From contig NZ_JAKGBZ010000033.1 in assembly GCF_021556475.1 (NCBI RefSeq), positions 1 to 41,437 on the forward strand: a DNA stretch of 41,437 nt, in the 5' to 3' direction. Source of the stretch: Acidiphilium iwatense (GTDB lineage: Bacteria > Pseudomonadota > Alphaproteobacteria > Acetobacterales > Acetobacteraceae). The notes beneath the pieces were generated by a model. The model saw only the letters and a list, made by a program, of their open reading frames with translations, ran no database searches and was not told the origin of the DNA. The stretch's first letter is position 1. Each line of letters opens with the position of its first letter. The translations under genes were made by a program, and so were the position numbers. This document shows positions 1-10,011 of the stretch, piece by piece.

Positions 1-114
1 ACCCCACCCAGACGTCCCAGGCCTCACAGCCCAGAACACCCAACGCAAAACAACACAGAAAGCAGCCAAACGCCACCAACGTATCCCTTCCTAGCCTCTT
101 CACAACCCTCAAAG
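1..114. other. C/A-rich non-coding strip
   Basis: No convincing gene is visible here. Bases 1-120 read strongly C/A-rich on the plus strand: I count 14 G and 11 T in 120 bases, unlike the balanced GC-rich coding DNA that follows. It lies beyond the terminator of the gmhA-epimerase operon and runs off the window edge, so it is probably an intergenic spacer. Confidence 0.5.
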
Positions 115-144
115 AACAAAACGACGGGACCGTTGATCCCGTCG
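115..144 (-). terminator. Intrinsic terminator of the gmhA-epimerase operon
   Basis: Perfect 8-bp stem (122-129 with 137-144) with a 7-base loop. Read on the minus strand, the stem is followed by TTTTGTTCTTT. It sits about 75 bases past the stop codon of the epimerase gene ending at 217, which fits Rho-independent termination of that operon. Confidence 0.75.
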
Positions 145-216
145 AAACTTTACTCTCGGCCGCGACCTCAAATGCCGCCGCCGATGTGAGAGGGATATTA
201 CAGGCGGATGACGCCG

Positions 217-1185
217 TCAACCCCTCTTGGCGCGCCAATCGCGATACCAGACGACGAAACGAGGGACTCCCTCGGAAAGTTGAGTTTTCGGCGAAAAGCC
301 AGTCAGCCTCGCCAAAGCCGCAATGTCGGCGCAGGTCTCCACCGGATCGGCGGCCGGGCGCGGCGCATTGACGATAATCGCCTTATGATTCAGTTCCGCC
401 TCCAGCACCGCGACAAGATCGCTGACCGATTCGGCGCAGTTATTGCCGATATTGAACAGCCGGTGTGCACCGATTTCGGTCGGCGGATGGTCGATCACCC
501 CGAGCACGCCCGCCACGATATCGTCGATATAGGTAAAGTCGCGCTTCAGCCGCCCGCCGTCATAAAGGGTGATCGGTCGTCCCTCAATGATCGCCTCGGC
601 GAAACCGAAATACGCCATATCCGGCCGCCCCCACGGCCCATAGACGGTGAAGAACCGCAATCCGGTCTGACGCAGCCCGTAGAGATGGGAATATGCCGCG
701 CTCATCATCTCATCGGCCCGCTTGGTCGCGGCGTAGAGCGATTGCGGATGGTCCGCCCGCGCCGATTCGCTGTAGGGCAATGCCGAACCCGCACCATAGA
801 CCGACGAGGAGCTGGCATAGACCAGATGCGTCAGGCCCGGCACATGGCGGGCCAGTTCCAGCACCGAAAGATGTCCGGTCAGATTGGCCGCGGCATAAGC
901 GAACGGATTGTCGATCGAGTAGCGCACGCCCGCCTGGGCGGCGAGATGAACGATGATCTTGGTTCCCGCCCCCACCCCGAGCAGCGCCGCATGGTCCGCG
1001 ATATCAAGCGCATGGAAAGCGAAACCATCGTGCCGGACGAGGTGGGCGAGGCGCGCGCGCTTCAGCCCGACATCGTAATACGGATTCAGGTCGTCGATCC
1101 CGATCACCGTCTCGCCGCGCGCGAGCAACGCTTCGGCCACATGATAGCCGATGAACCCGGCAACGCCAGTGACCAGGATGGTCAT
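217..1185 (-). CDS. NAD-dependent nucleotide-sugar epimerase (UDP-glucuronate 4-epimerase-like)
   Basis: Extended short-chain dehydrogenase of 322 residues. The N-terminus carries the Rossmann motif TGVAGFIGYH, followed by the DDLNPYYDVGLKRARL block typical of UDP-glucuronate 4-epimerases. The SSSSVYG serine region and the catalytic YAATK (YxxxK) follow in the middle. The likely reaction is NAD-dependent inversion of a UDP-hexuronate at C4, in the cytoplasm, feeding capsule, EPS or LPS assembly. Its ATG overlaps the gmhA stop by four bases (ATGA), so the two are probably translationally coupled. Exact substrate is inference; dTDP-glucose dehydratases and other epimerases share the fold. Confidence 0.85.
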   Translation of the reverse strand: MTILVTGVAGFIGYHVAEALLARGETVIGIDDLNPYYDVGLKRARLAHLVRHDGFAFHALDIADHAALLGVGAGTKIIVHLAAQAGVRYSIDNPFAYAAANLTGHLSVLELARHVPGLTHLVYASSSSVYGAGSALPYSESARADHPQSLYAATKRADEMMSAAYSHLYGLRQTGLRFFTVYGPWGRPDMAYFGFAEAIIEGRPITLYDGGRLKRDFTYIDDIVAGVLGVIDHPPTEIGAHRLFNIGNNCAESVSDLVAVLEAELNHKAIIVNAPRPAADPVETCADIAALARLTGFSPKTQLSEGVPRFVVWYRDWRAKRG

Positions 1186-1820
1186 GCGCGGCGGCCGGTC
1201 AAGCGATCTTCAAGCAATTCCAGCACGATATGGCCGAGCGCGATATGGCATTCCTGCACCCGCGCGGTCTCGCTATCGGGCACGATGAGCATATGGTCGC
1301 AGAGCGGTCGGGCCGGGCCGCCATCGCCCCCAAGCAACCCGACAGTGACGATCCCCATGCCGCGCGCGACCTCTAGCGCGCGCAGCACGCTGGGCGAGCG
1401 CCCCGATGTGGTGATGCCGAACAGCACATCCCCGGCGCGGCCGAGGCCGGAAAGCGGCCGGGCGAATACCTGATCATAGCCGAAATCGTTGCCCGCCGCG
1501 GTCAGCATTGCCGGATCGAGCGTGAGGGCGAGTGCCGGCCAACTTTCCCGCACGACCGATCCGCGCAACCGGATCAGCAGTTCGGTCGCGAGATGCTGGG
1601 CATCCGCCGCCGATCCGCCATTGCCGCAGAACAGCAGCTTGTTGCCTGACCGGATCGCCGCCTCGCAGGCATCGACTACCGCGAGGATCGGCGCCGGCTG
1701 TTCCGCCAGTGCCAGTTTAAGCGCCGCGCCTCGATGCAGCAGCGCCTTGATGTGGCCGGCCTCGTCCCTGTTGCCGCCGGCCGACCTTGTCCCCCGCGCC
1801 GCTTCGTCTTTCAGGCCCAC
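1182..1820 (-). CDS. gmhA: Sedoheptulose-7-phosphate isomerase, SIS domain
   Basis: Predicted GmhA of 212 residues, which converts sedoheptulose 7-phosphate to D-glycero-D-manno-heptose 7-phosphate, the first step of ADP-heptose synthesis for the LPS core. The SIS phosphate-binding segment CGNGGSAADAQH is followed by a Glu in ATEL, and the C-terminal segment RVQECHIALGH holds the Gln and His of the zinc/catalytic site known from E. coli GmhA. The start is GTG at 1818-1820, with AGGAG at 1828-1832, seven bases upstream. It is first in a two-gene operon with the epimerase. No other heptose gene is in the window. Confidence 0.85.
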   Translation of the reverse strand: MGLKDEAARGTRSAGGNRDEAGHIKALLHRGAALKLALAEQPAPILAVVDACEAAIRSGNKLLFCGNGGSAADAQHLATELLIRLRGSVVRESWPALALTLDPAMLTAAGNDFGYDQVFARPLSGLGRAGDVLFGITTSGRSPSVLRALEVARGMGIVTVGLLGGDGGPARPLCDHMLIVPDSETARVQECHIALGHIVLELLEDRLTGRRA

Positions 1821-1894
1821 ATTCGCGCTCCTGGCTGAAAACAGGCTTCGTTCTGCGACAAGGCCGCATCGGCTTCAAGGGATGCCCCAGACCT

Positions 1895-1925
1895 AAAAGG
1901 CCAGCGGCCGTAATTGGCCGCTGGC
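1895..1925 (-). terminator. Likely terminator after the fasciclin gene
   Basis: Perfect 10-bp stem (1900-1909 with 1916-1925) around a 6-base loop. On the minus strand it is followed by a short TTTT run. It lies about 57 bases past the fasciclin stop codon and before the gmhA start, so it probably ends fasciclin transcription. The U-tract is short, so strength is uncertain. Confidence 0.55.
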
Positions 1926-1981
1926 TGCAGTATGACGCGAGGGGTGGGGAATTCCCGCGCCGTTCAGGATCGACCCGAAAG

Positions 1982-2539
1982 TTACGGCATCAGAACGCGG
2001 TCGACCACCTGAATCACGCCGTTCGACTGAACGACATCGTAAGTGATGATGTGGGCGACGCCGCCCTTCGCATCGATGACCTCGATATTGTGCGGACCGT
2101 TCATCTTGAACGTCAGATCCTTGCCTTCGAGCGTCTTCAGCTTGACCGTGCCGCCATGCCCCTGAATGTCGGCCGCGAGCGTCGCGAAGGTGAAATCACC
2201 CGGCACGACATGGTAGAGCAGAACCGACTTCAGCTCGGCCTTGTTGGCCGGCTTCAGCAGGGTCGGCACGGTGCCCTTCGGCAGCATGTCGAACGCCTCG
2301 TTGGTCGGCGCGAAGACGGTGAACGGCCCCTTGCCCTCAAGCGCCGGAACCAGGCCGGCGGCCTTCACCGCGGCGACCAGCGTGGTATTGTCCTTCGAGT
2401 TGACCGCGTTCTGCACGATGTTCTTGGTCGGATACATCGGCGCGCCGCCGACCATGACGGTATTGCCCATCATCGCGAAAGCCGATCCGCCGAGCCCGAC
2501 CGCCAGAGCGGCCCCCATCAGCGCGTGCTTCAATTTCAT
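1982..2539 (-). CDS. Secreted fasciclin (FAS1) domain protein
   Basis: 185 residues. The first 22 form a clear Sec signal peptide (MKLKHALMGAALAVGLGG then SAFA). The rest is one FAS1 domain: an N-terminal NIVQNAV segment, the conserved FTVFAPTNEAFDMLP block (H1-like), the YHVVPG motif, and a C-terminal NGVIQVVDRVLMP (H2-like). FAS1 proteins are extracytoplasmic and often adhesive or ligand-binding; the ligand here cannot be read. The start was chosen at ATG 2537-2539 because AGGAG precedes it by seven bases and the signal peptide begins there. It appears monocistronic between two hairpin structures. Confidence 0.9.
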   Translation of the reverse strand: MKLKHALMGAALAVGLGGSAFAMMGNTVMVGGAPMYPTKNIVQNAVNSKDNTTLVAAVKAAGLVPALEGKGPFTVFAPTNEAFDMLPKGTVPTLLKPANKAELKSVLLYHVVPGDFTFATLAADIQGHGGTVKLKTLEGKDLTFKMNGPHNIEVIDAKGGVAHIITYDVVQSNGVIQVVDRVLMP

Positions 2540-2636
2540 GGCTTGTCTCCTGTTGGCGATCGCTCCGGTGAGCGATCTTGTGCAGGGGATACGGCGCCTA
2601 TCCTCACATGGATGATTCCGGAATCGATTCAGATTG

Positions 2637-2650
2637 TCACGAATTCGTGA
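2637..2650. promoter_or_regulatory. 14-bp perfect palindrome upstream of the fasciclin gene
   Basis: TCACGAATTCGTGA is a perfect palindrome between the argJ stop and the fasciclin start, about 98 bases before the fasciclin ATG. It could be an operator for the fasciclin gene. No regulator is identified, and it lacks a loop or T-tract suited to a terminator. Confidence 0.3.
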
Positions 2651-2686
2651 TTTTCGTCCGACCCGACGAGGCACGGACTCAGCACA

Positions 2687-3916
2687 TCAACTGCGATAGC
2701 TGCCGTTGATGTCGATATATCCGTGGGTAAGGTCGCAGCCCCATACGATCGCGCGACCGCGCCCGAGGCCGAGATCGACCGTGATACGGATTTCGCGCCC
2801 GCGCATATGCGCCGCGACCGGCGTTTCGTCATAGCCATCGACGATCTTGCCGTCGCGCGCCATCCAGACACCGCCAACGGCGACCGCCAGACGGTCCCGC
2901 TCGGCCGGTTCGCCGGCCTTGCCCACCGCCATGACGATGCGGCCCCAATTCGCGTCCTCGCCGGCAACCGCCGTCTTGACCAGGGGCGAATTGGCGATGG
3001 CGAGGCCGATCCGCCGCGCCGAGCGCGCCGAGACCGCCCCGGTCACGGCGATCTCCATCAGCTTGTTCGCACCCTCGCCGTCGCGCACCACCATCAAAGC
3101 GAGGTCGTGCAGCACCTCGCCCAGCGCACGGCGGAAACCGGCAAGACCGCGTGCGTCCGTGACTGGGGAATTGTCGGCCTGACCGGTCGCGAACAGCAGA
3201 ACGGTATCCGAGGTCGAAGTATCGGAATCGACAGTGATGCAGTTGAAACTCGGTTCGATCCCCTGGCGCAGCATGGTCTGCAATACAGAAGCGGGGACGG
3301 CCGCGTCGGTCACGATGAAGGCCAGCATGGTCGCCATGTCCGGCGCGATCATGCCGCTGCCCTTGGCGAACCCAGAGATGCGAACCGCCGTGCCGCCGAT
3401 CCGCGCCGTGCGGGTGGCGGCCTTTGGAAACGTGTCGGTGGTCATGATCGCGCGCGATGCCGCTTCCCACCCGTCCGGTGCCAGCCGCGACGCGAGATCG
3501 TCCATCACCGCGACGATCTTTCCCCCCGGCATCGGCGCGCCGATCACCCCGGTCGAGGCGAGGAAAATCTGCTCGGGCGGGCAGCCCAGGACGCGCCCCG
3601 CCGCATCAGCGCTCGCCCGCACCGCCGCTTCGCCGGCGACGCCGTTGAACACATTGGCGTTGCCGGCATTGACCAGAAGGCCGCGCGCCACGCCGCCCGG
3701 CAGGATGTTCCGGCACCAGGATACCGGCGCACCGGGGCATTTGTTGCGGGTGAACACGCCGGCAACCGCGGTTCCCGGCGCGAATTCCACAAGCAGCACG
3801 TCGGTGCGGCCGCGATAGCGGATGCCGGCCTCGGCGGTGGCGAACCGCACGCCCGCGACCGGCGGCAGTTCGGGCAAAGGTAGCGCCAGCGGTGATGCCG
3901 GCAGCGCGTCGGCCAT
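2687..3916 (-). CDS. argJ: Bifunctional glutamate N-acetyltransferase / ornithine acetyltransferase
   Basis: 409 residues, the usual ArgJ length. ArgJ moves the acetyl group from N-acetylornithine to glutamate (cyclic arginine pathway); bifunctional forms also use acetyl-CoA. The autocleavage region reads KGSGMIAPDMATMLAF, whose ATML holds the Thr that becomes the nucleophile of the beta chain. The protein ends in DINGSYRS, typical of the family. The start ATG at 3914-3916 gives MADALPASPLALP; an upstream extension is unlikely because it would run into ppiC. It lies ten bases after the ppiC stop and is probably co-transcribed with it. Confidence 0.93.
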   Translation of the reverse strand: MADALPASPLALPLPELPPVAGVRFATAEAGIRYRGRTDVLLVEFAPGTAVAGVFTRNKCPGAPVSWCRNILPGGVARGLLVNAGNANVFNGVAGEAAVRASADAAGRVLGCPPEQIFLASTGVIGAPMPGGKIVAVMDDLASRLAPDGWEAASRAIMTTDTFPKAATRTARIGGTAVRISGFAKGSGMIAPDMATMLAFIVTDAAVPASVLQTMLRQGIEPSFNCITVDSDTSTSDTVLLFATGQADNSPVTDARGLAGFRRALGEVLHDLALMVVRDGEGANKLMEIAVTGAVSARSARRIGLAIANSPLVKTAVAGEDANWGRIVMAVGKAGEPAERDRLAVAVGGVWMARDGKIVDGYDETPVAAHMRGREIRITVDLGLGRGRAIVWGCDLTHGYIDINGSYRS

Positions 3917-3926
3917 CGATCCGGCC

Positions 3927-4877
3927 TCAGTTCTTGCTCGGCGTGGCGTCCGGTGCTGCGGCGTCCGGTGCCGTCGCCGGCGAACCGTCCGGGTTGAACA
4001 GCTTGACCGCAACGCCTTTGCGCGCGTCCTGCAGCGCGTCGGTGATCGCCTTTTCGGTCAGGGTCTGCCTGATCTTGTCCTTGACGTCGTCAAGGCTCGG
4101 CATCGGTTTCTGCCGCTTGCCCTGGGACAGAATGATGTGCCAGCCGAACTGTGAATGCACCGGCGTCTTGGTGTAGGTGCCGGGCTTCAGGGCGAAAGCG
4201 GCATCGGCGAAGGGTTTTACCATTTCATCCTTGGTGAACCAGCCGAGTTCGCCGCCATTCTTGGCACCCGGATCGATGCTGTCCTTCTGGGCCAGGGTCG
4301 CGAATTTCGCGCCGCCATTCAGCTTCTTGATGATCGCCTCGGCCTCGGCCTGGGTTTTCACCAGAATCTGGCGCGCCTTGACCTCCTCGGGCTGCTTCTG
4401 GCCGACATAATGCTTCTGGTAATAGGCTTTCATCGCCTGGTCGTTCAGCTTCGGCTTGACCTGCTCGCGCAGATAGGCGGCCTCCAGCGCGCGATCGGCG
4501 GCATGGCGCATCGCGATCTTGACCGATTTCTTCTTCGCGATATCCGCCTTGCGGGCCTGGATCAGCAGGGCGCGTTCATCGACCAGCCGGTTCAGCAGAA
4601 CAGGATACAGTTCCTGCGGCGGCGCCTGCTGGAATTGCGGCGGCAGCGACTGCGCCGCCTTGGCAAGGTCCGACAAATGGATCTTGTGGCCATCGACGAT
4701 GGCGACCACCGGGTTTTTCGGCACCGGCTTGGTTGCCGCTTCGGGCTTGGCGGGAGTCGCGTTCGCCGGGGCCGGCGTGTTGGCCGCATTTGCCTGTGGC
4801 AAGCCCGTTCCCAGCACGAGCGACAGGGCGACCGCGCCAGCCAATCCGGTGGAGAAACCCGTAAAATAGCGATTCAT
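3927..4877 (-). CDS. Periplasmic parvulin-type peptidyl-prolyl isomerase (PpiC/SurA-like)
   Basis: 316 residues. It starts with a signal peptide (to about residue 31, ending ANA) and then an Ala/Pro-rich linker. A SurA-like helical N-domain contains NPVVAIVDGHKI and LVDERALLIQARK. A rotamase (parvulin) domain follows, with VKARQILVKTQAEAEA, DPGAKNGGELGWF and FGWHIILSQ. It should catalyse proline isomerisation and chaperone exported proteins. The ATG at 4875-4877 was chosen because the signal peptide begins there and GAGG precedes it. It is divergent from secA, an arrangement also seen in other alphaproteobacteria, which links it to protein export. Confidence 0.88.
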   Translation of the reverse strand: MNRYFTGFSTGLAGAVALSLVLGTGLPQANAANTPAPANATPAKPEAATKPVPKNPVVAIVDGHKIHLSDLAKAAQSLPPQFQQAPPQELYPVLLNRLVDERALLIQARKADIAKKKSVKIAMRHAADRALEAAYLREQVKPKLNDQAMKAYYQKHYVGQKQPEEVKARQILVKTQAEAEAIIKKLNGGAKFATLAQKDSIDPGAKNGGELGWFTKDEMVKPFADAAFALKPGTYTKTPVHSQFGWHIILSQGKRQKPMPSLDDVKDKIRQTLTEKAITDALQDARKGVAVKLFNPDGSPATAPDAAAPDATPSKN

Positions 4878-4971
4878 TCTGCTTGACCTCGTTTCGACCG
4901 GGCCGCACCATGGCCGAACCCGTCGCACCGGGCAAGACGTCGCGGCATCCAATGATTGGCACGCCGATTCA

Positions 4972-5000
4972 TTGACCGGATCGGTTCCCGCTCTTATGTC
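4972..5000 (+). promoter_or_regulatory. Candidate sigma-70 promoter of secA
   Basis: TTGACC (4972-4977), a 17-base spacer and TATGTC (4995-5000) in the ppiC-secA divergent region. The start site would lie near 5007, leaving a leader of about 90 bases before the secA ATG. The -10 matches consensus only moderately. Confidence 0.4.
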
Positions 5001-5016
5001 AGACCATTGGCCGCAG

Positions 5017-5052
5017 GCAGGGCGCCGACCGGCGCCTGCGGGCGGCCGCCCG
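5017..5052 (+). promoter_or_regulatory. GC-rich hairpins in the secA leader
   Basis: Two adjacent structures: a nine-pair stem with one bulged G (5017-5026 with 5031-5039, 4-base loop), then the 14-base palindrome CGGGCGGCCGCCCG (5039-5052). Both fall between the candidate secA promoter and the start codon. They share one base, so they may compete. A role in secA leader folding is inference. Confidence 0.35.
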
Positions 5053-5095
5053 AATAACGGACGACCGTAGCGGATAGACCGGACAGCACATTCCC

Positions 5096-7827
<2,732 letters not shown>

Positions 7828-7831
<4 letters not shown>

Positions 7832-8370
7832 ACCGAAGGCGAAAACTCGTATGCGGCCTGCTTATCGGCGGTTTTGCCGTGAGTTTCGCGGGAGTCGCCG
7901 AAAGCGCGCCGCCCGAACCACCGTACCGGCCCGGCATGGTGATCGAAGCCTTCGATCTGTTCGATACCTCGATCGATCACCGCCCGATGGTGGTCGCGGC
8001 GCAGAAACGCTGGCTCGCGGATGCCGCCGCGCGGCTGCGCGAGCGCCTCGATGCCGGCAAGCAGGTCAGCGTGATCGACAGCGCCGCGACCACGCGGATG
8101 ACCGCGTCGATCGCCCATTCCTATCAGCATCCCTCGACCTGCCGCCGCTGCATTCTTGCCGAGGCGCACAAACTCGGGGCGCGCTACGTGTTCATCGGGT
8201 CGGTCCACAAGGTGAGCGACCTGATCATCTACATGGACGGCGAACTGGACCGGGTGGGCGATCACAAGCCCCTGATGGTCCGGTCGATGGAGGTCAAGGC
8301 CGACGACAAAACCATGATCCTGCGCGCCGCCGACACCATGGTCGCCGCGATCGAACGGCATCTCGGCTGA
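7828..8370 (+). CDS. Exported DUF2380-family protein
   Basis: 180 residues from a GTG at 7828-7830 that overlaps the secA stop (GTGA), implying translational coupling. An N-terminal signal peptide ([19 protein letters not shown], cleaved near AESA) is followed by a domain resembling DUF2380: an FDLFDTS segment, a SVIDSA strand, a CRRC pair and the [19 protein letters not shown] block. Function is unknown. An upstream in-frame extension is open into secA but reads as a shadow of that gene. Its place behind secA may only reflect shared transcription. Confidence 0.75.
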
Positions 8371-8376
8371 TTATCG

Positions 8377-8402
8377 GGGTTTTCGCGTATGAACGAAAAC
8401 CC
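8377..8402. terminator. Hairpin between convergent DUF2380 and thioesterase genes
   Basis: Perfect 9-bp stem (8377-8385 with 8394-8402) and 8-base loop, starting six bases past the DUF2380 stop. No clear T-run follows on either strand, so it is only a candidate terminator or 3'-end stabiliser. A small AACAG/CTGTT hairpin follows at 8407-8423. Confidence 0.4.
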
Positions 8403-8461
8403 ATCCAACAGAAAAAGACTGTTAAGCCTTATCCGTGTCGCGCGCCCTCACGGTTGCCTCC

Positions 8462-8863
8462 TCATCCCGCCCTACCCTTGGCTTCGAGACGCTGCATCAG
8501 GCGCCGGACATCGATCACCGTACGCTCATGGGTACCGTTGCCGATTTCCTCGACCTCGTCACGCGCGCTTACGGCAAACTCGATCCGCCGCCCTGCCACC
8601 TTCGTTACCGCGGCGGTCGCTGTCACGCGATGCCCGACCGGCGTCGCGGCAAGATGGCGTATGCAGACAGCGCTGCCGACAGCGCTCTCTCCCGGATCAA
8701 GATAGGCGCGGATGGCGTTGAGCGCCGCATTTTCCATCACCAGGATCATCATCGGTGTTGCCAGCACCGGCGGCAGAATCGCATCCTTGAACTGGCTGGC
8801 CAAATGCTCGGGTGCGACGGTGAGAGCGAAGCTGCCCGTCGTCCCCACGGGTATCACGCGCAT
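8462..8863 (-). CDS. Hotdog-fold thioesterase, FlK-like
   Basis: 133 residues, a single hotdog domain. The spacing of Thr in ATPMM, Glu in VMENAA (8 residues later) and His in CIRHLA (26 later) exactly matches the Thr42-Glu50-His76 triad of the fluoroacetyl-CoA thioesterase FlK. Family members hydrolyse small acyl-CoAs, and many are general housekeeping hydrolases, so fluoroacetyl-CoA specificity is not implied. The ATG at 8861-8863 follows GGGAG by eight bases. Longer in-frame readings cross the rpsI terminator and were rejected. Confidence 0.8.
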   Translation of the reverse strand: MRVIPVGTTGSFALTVAPEHLASQFKDAILPPVLATPMMILVMENAALNAIRAYLDPGESAVGSAVCIRHLAATPVGHRVTATAAVTKVAGRRIEFAVSARDEVEEIGNGTHERTVIDVRRLMQRLEAKGRAG

Positions 8864-8890
8864 GTCTTGTCTCCCTTCGATCTGCCGCCG

Positions 8891-8926
8891 AAAACCGCCC
8901 CGGAGCAGGCCCCGAGGCGGTTTTTT
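8891..8926 (-). terminator. Intrinsic terminator of rplM-rpsI
   Basis: AAAACCGCC (8891-8899) pairs with GGCGGTTTT (8916-8924), with a further CGG/CCG inside. The outer stem gives T-runs on both strands, so it can act in both directions. It lies 25 bases past the rpsI stop and before the thioesterase ATG. Confidence 0.8.
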
Positions 8927-8951
8927 GATGGCCGATCCTGAAAGACGGCGC

Positions 8952-9440
8952 TCAGCGCTTGCTGAACTGGAAGCTCCGGCGCGCCTTGGCCCGGCCGTAT
9001 TTCTTGCGTTCGACCGTGCGCGAGTCGCGGGTGAGGAAGCCCGCAACCTTCAGGATGCCGCGCAGATCCGGCTCGTAGAAGGTCAGCGCCCGCGAAATCC
9101 CGTGGCGCACTGCGCCGGCCTGGCCGGACAGCCCGCCGCCGGCGACCGTCGCCATCACGTCGAACTGGTTGTAGCGGTCGGCGACCAGGAAGGGCTGGGT
9201 GATCAGCATCCGCAGCACCGGGCGCGCGAAATACTGCGCGGCCTTGCGCCCGTTGATGATGATTTCGCCCTTGCCCGGCTTGATCCAGACGCGGGCGACC
9301 GCATCCTTGCGCCGTCCGGTGGCATAGGAGCGGCCCTGCGCGTCGCGCTTCGGCTCGCGTTTCGGCGCCTCGGAGTCGACCGTCGCGGCGGCTGGGGTGA
9401 CGATCGACTTCAGATCGGCGAGCGTTCCGGTTCCCGACAT
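8952..9440 (-). CDS. rpsI: 30S ribosomal protein S9
   Basis: 162 residues with an N-terminal extension of about 35 residues, common in alphaproteobacterial S9. The core begins at [18 protein letters not shown], continues through [19 protein letters not shown], and ends in the basic tail [17 protein letters not shown], whose terminal SKR reaches the P-site tRNA. It is the second gene after rplM, two bases apart. Confidence 0.98.
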   Translation of the reverse strand: MSGTGTLADLKSIVTPAAATVDSEAPKREPKRDAQGRSYATGRRKDAVARVWIKPGKGEIIINGRKAAQYFARPVLRMLITQPFLVADRYNQFDVMATVAGGGLSGQAGAVRHGISRALTFYEPDLRGILKVAGFLTRDSRTVERKKYGRAKARRSFQFSKR

Positions 9441-9442
9441 GC

Positions 9443-9907
9443 TCAGGCCCTCACATTCTTGCGGTTCATGGCGCCGACATCGAGCGGCTTCGGCTGCTGG
9501 CCGTCATGCGGATGCGACGCGCCGGCGTAAACATGGAGATTCTTCATCTGCTGGCGCTGCAGCGGGCCACGCGTGATCATCCGCTCGACCGCTTTTTCGA
9601 GCACCCGCTCGGGGTGCGCGCTGCCAAGCCGCTGGCGCAGGCTGCGCCCCTTGATGCCGCCGGGATAGCCCGTGTGGTAATGGAATATCGATTGGTCGAG
9701 CTTGTTGCCGGTCACCTTCACCTTTTCAGCGTTGACGACGACGATGTGATCGCCGCAATCGACATGCGGGGTGAATTGCGGCTTGTGCTTGCCGCGCAGG
9801 CGCGTGGCGATCAGGGCGGCGAGCCGGCCGAGCACCAGCCCGTCGGCGTCGATCAGCACCCAATCCTTTTGCGCGTCCGCCGGTTTCAGCGAAACGGTCG
9901 TCTTCAT
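9443..9907 (-). CDS. rplM: 50S ribosomal protein L13
   Basis: 154 residues, the alphaproteobacterial size for L13, an early-assembling large-subunit protein. Visible landmarks: [44 protein letters not shown] and the C-terminal [14 protein letters not shown]. The ATG at 9905-9907 has GAGGA eight bases upstream. A longer reading from 9973 would swallow the promoter and was rejected. It heads the rplM-rpsI operon. Confidence 0.98.
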   Translation of the reverse strand: MKTTVSLKPADAQKDWVLIDADGLVLGRLAALIATRLRGKHKPQFTPHVDCGDHIVVVNAEKVKVTGNKLDQSIFHYHTGYPGGIKGRSLRQRLGSAHPERVLEKAVERMITRGPLQRQQMKNLHVYAGASHPHDGQQPKPLDVGAMNRKNVRA

Positions 9908-9944
9908 CACGAATTCCTCGGCAACAGGGAATAGAATGACCGAG

Positions 9945-9973
9945 CATATGCGGGAATCTTTACACCGCGTCAA
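9945..9973 (-). promoter_or_regulatory. Candidate promoter of rplM-rpsI
   Basis: On the minus strand TTGACG (9973-9968), a 17-base spacer and CATATG (9950-9945). A TATGCT with a 19-base spacer is an alternative -10. The leader to the rplM ATG would be about 30 bases. Confidence 0.5.
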
Positions 9974-9985
9974 GCAGGTGGTGTT

Positions 9986-10011
9986 GCGGTATTATATTAC
10001 CGCAAAGCGGT
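9986..10011 (-). terminator. Mutually exclusive hairpins at the epimerase stop codon
   Basis: TACCGC (9998-10003) can pair with GCGGTA (9986-9991) on one side, or, as ACCGC, with GCGGT (10007-10011) on the other. The TAA stop of the epimerase gene (9999-9997, minus strand) lies inside. A terminator role at the end of the phaR-GH15-epimerase operon is possible, but no T-run follows. Confidence 0.3.

Noticed and set aside
208-1473. A 421-codon plus-strand frame opposite the epimerase and gmhA genes.
   Set aside because: Its sequence is Arg/Gly-rich with no domain, while the minus strand has clear SDR and SIS motifs; GC-rich shadows of this kind are common.
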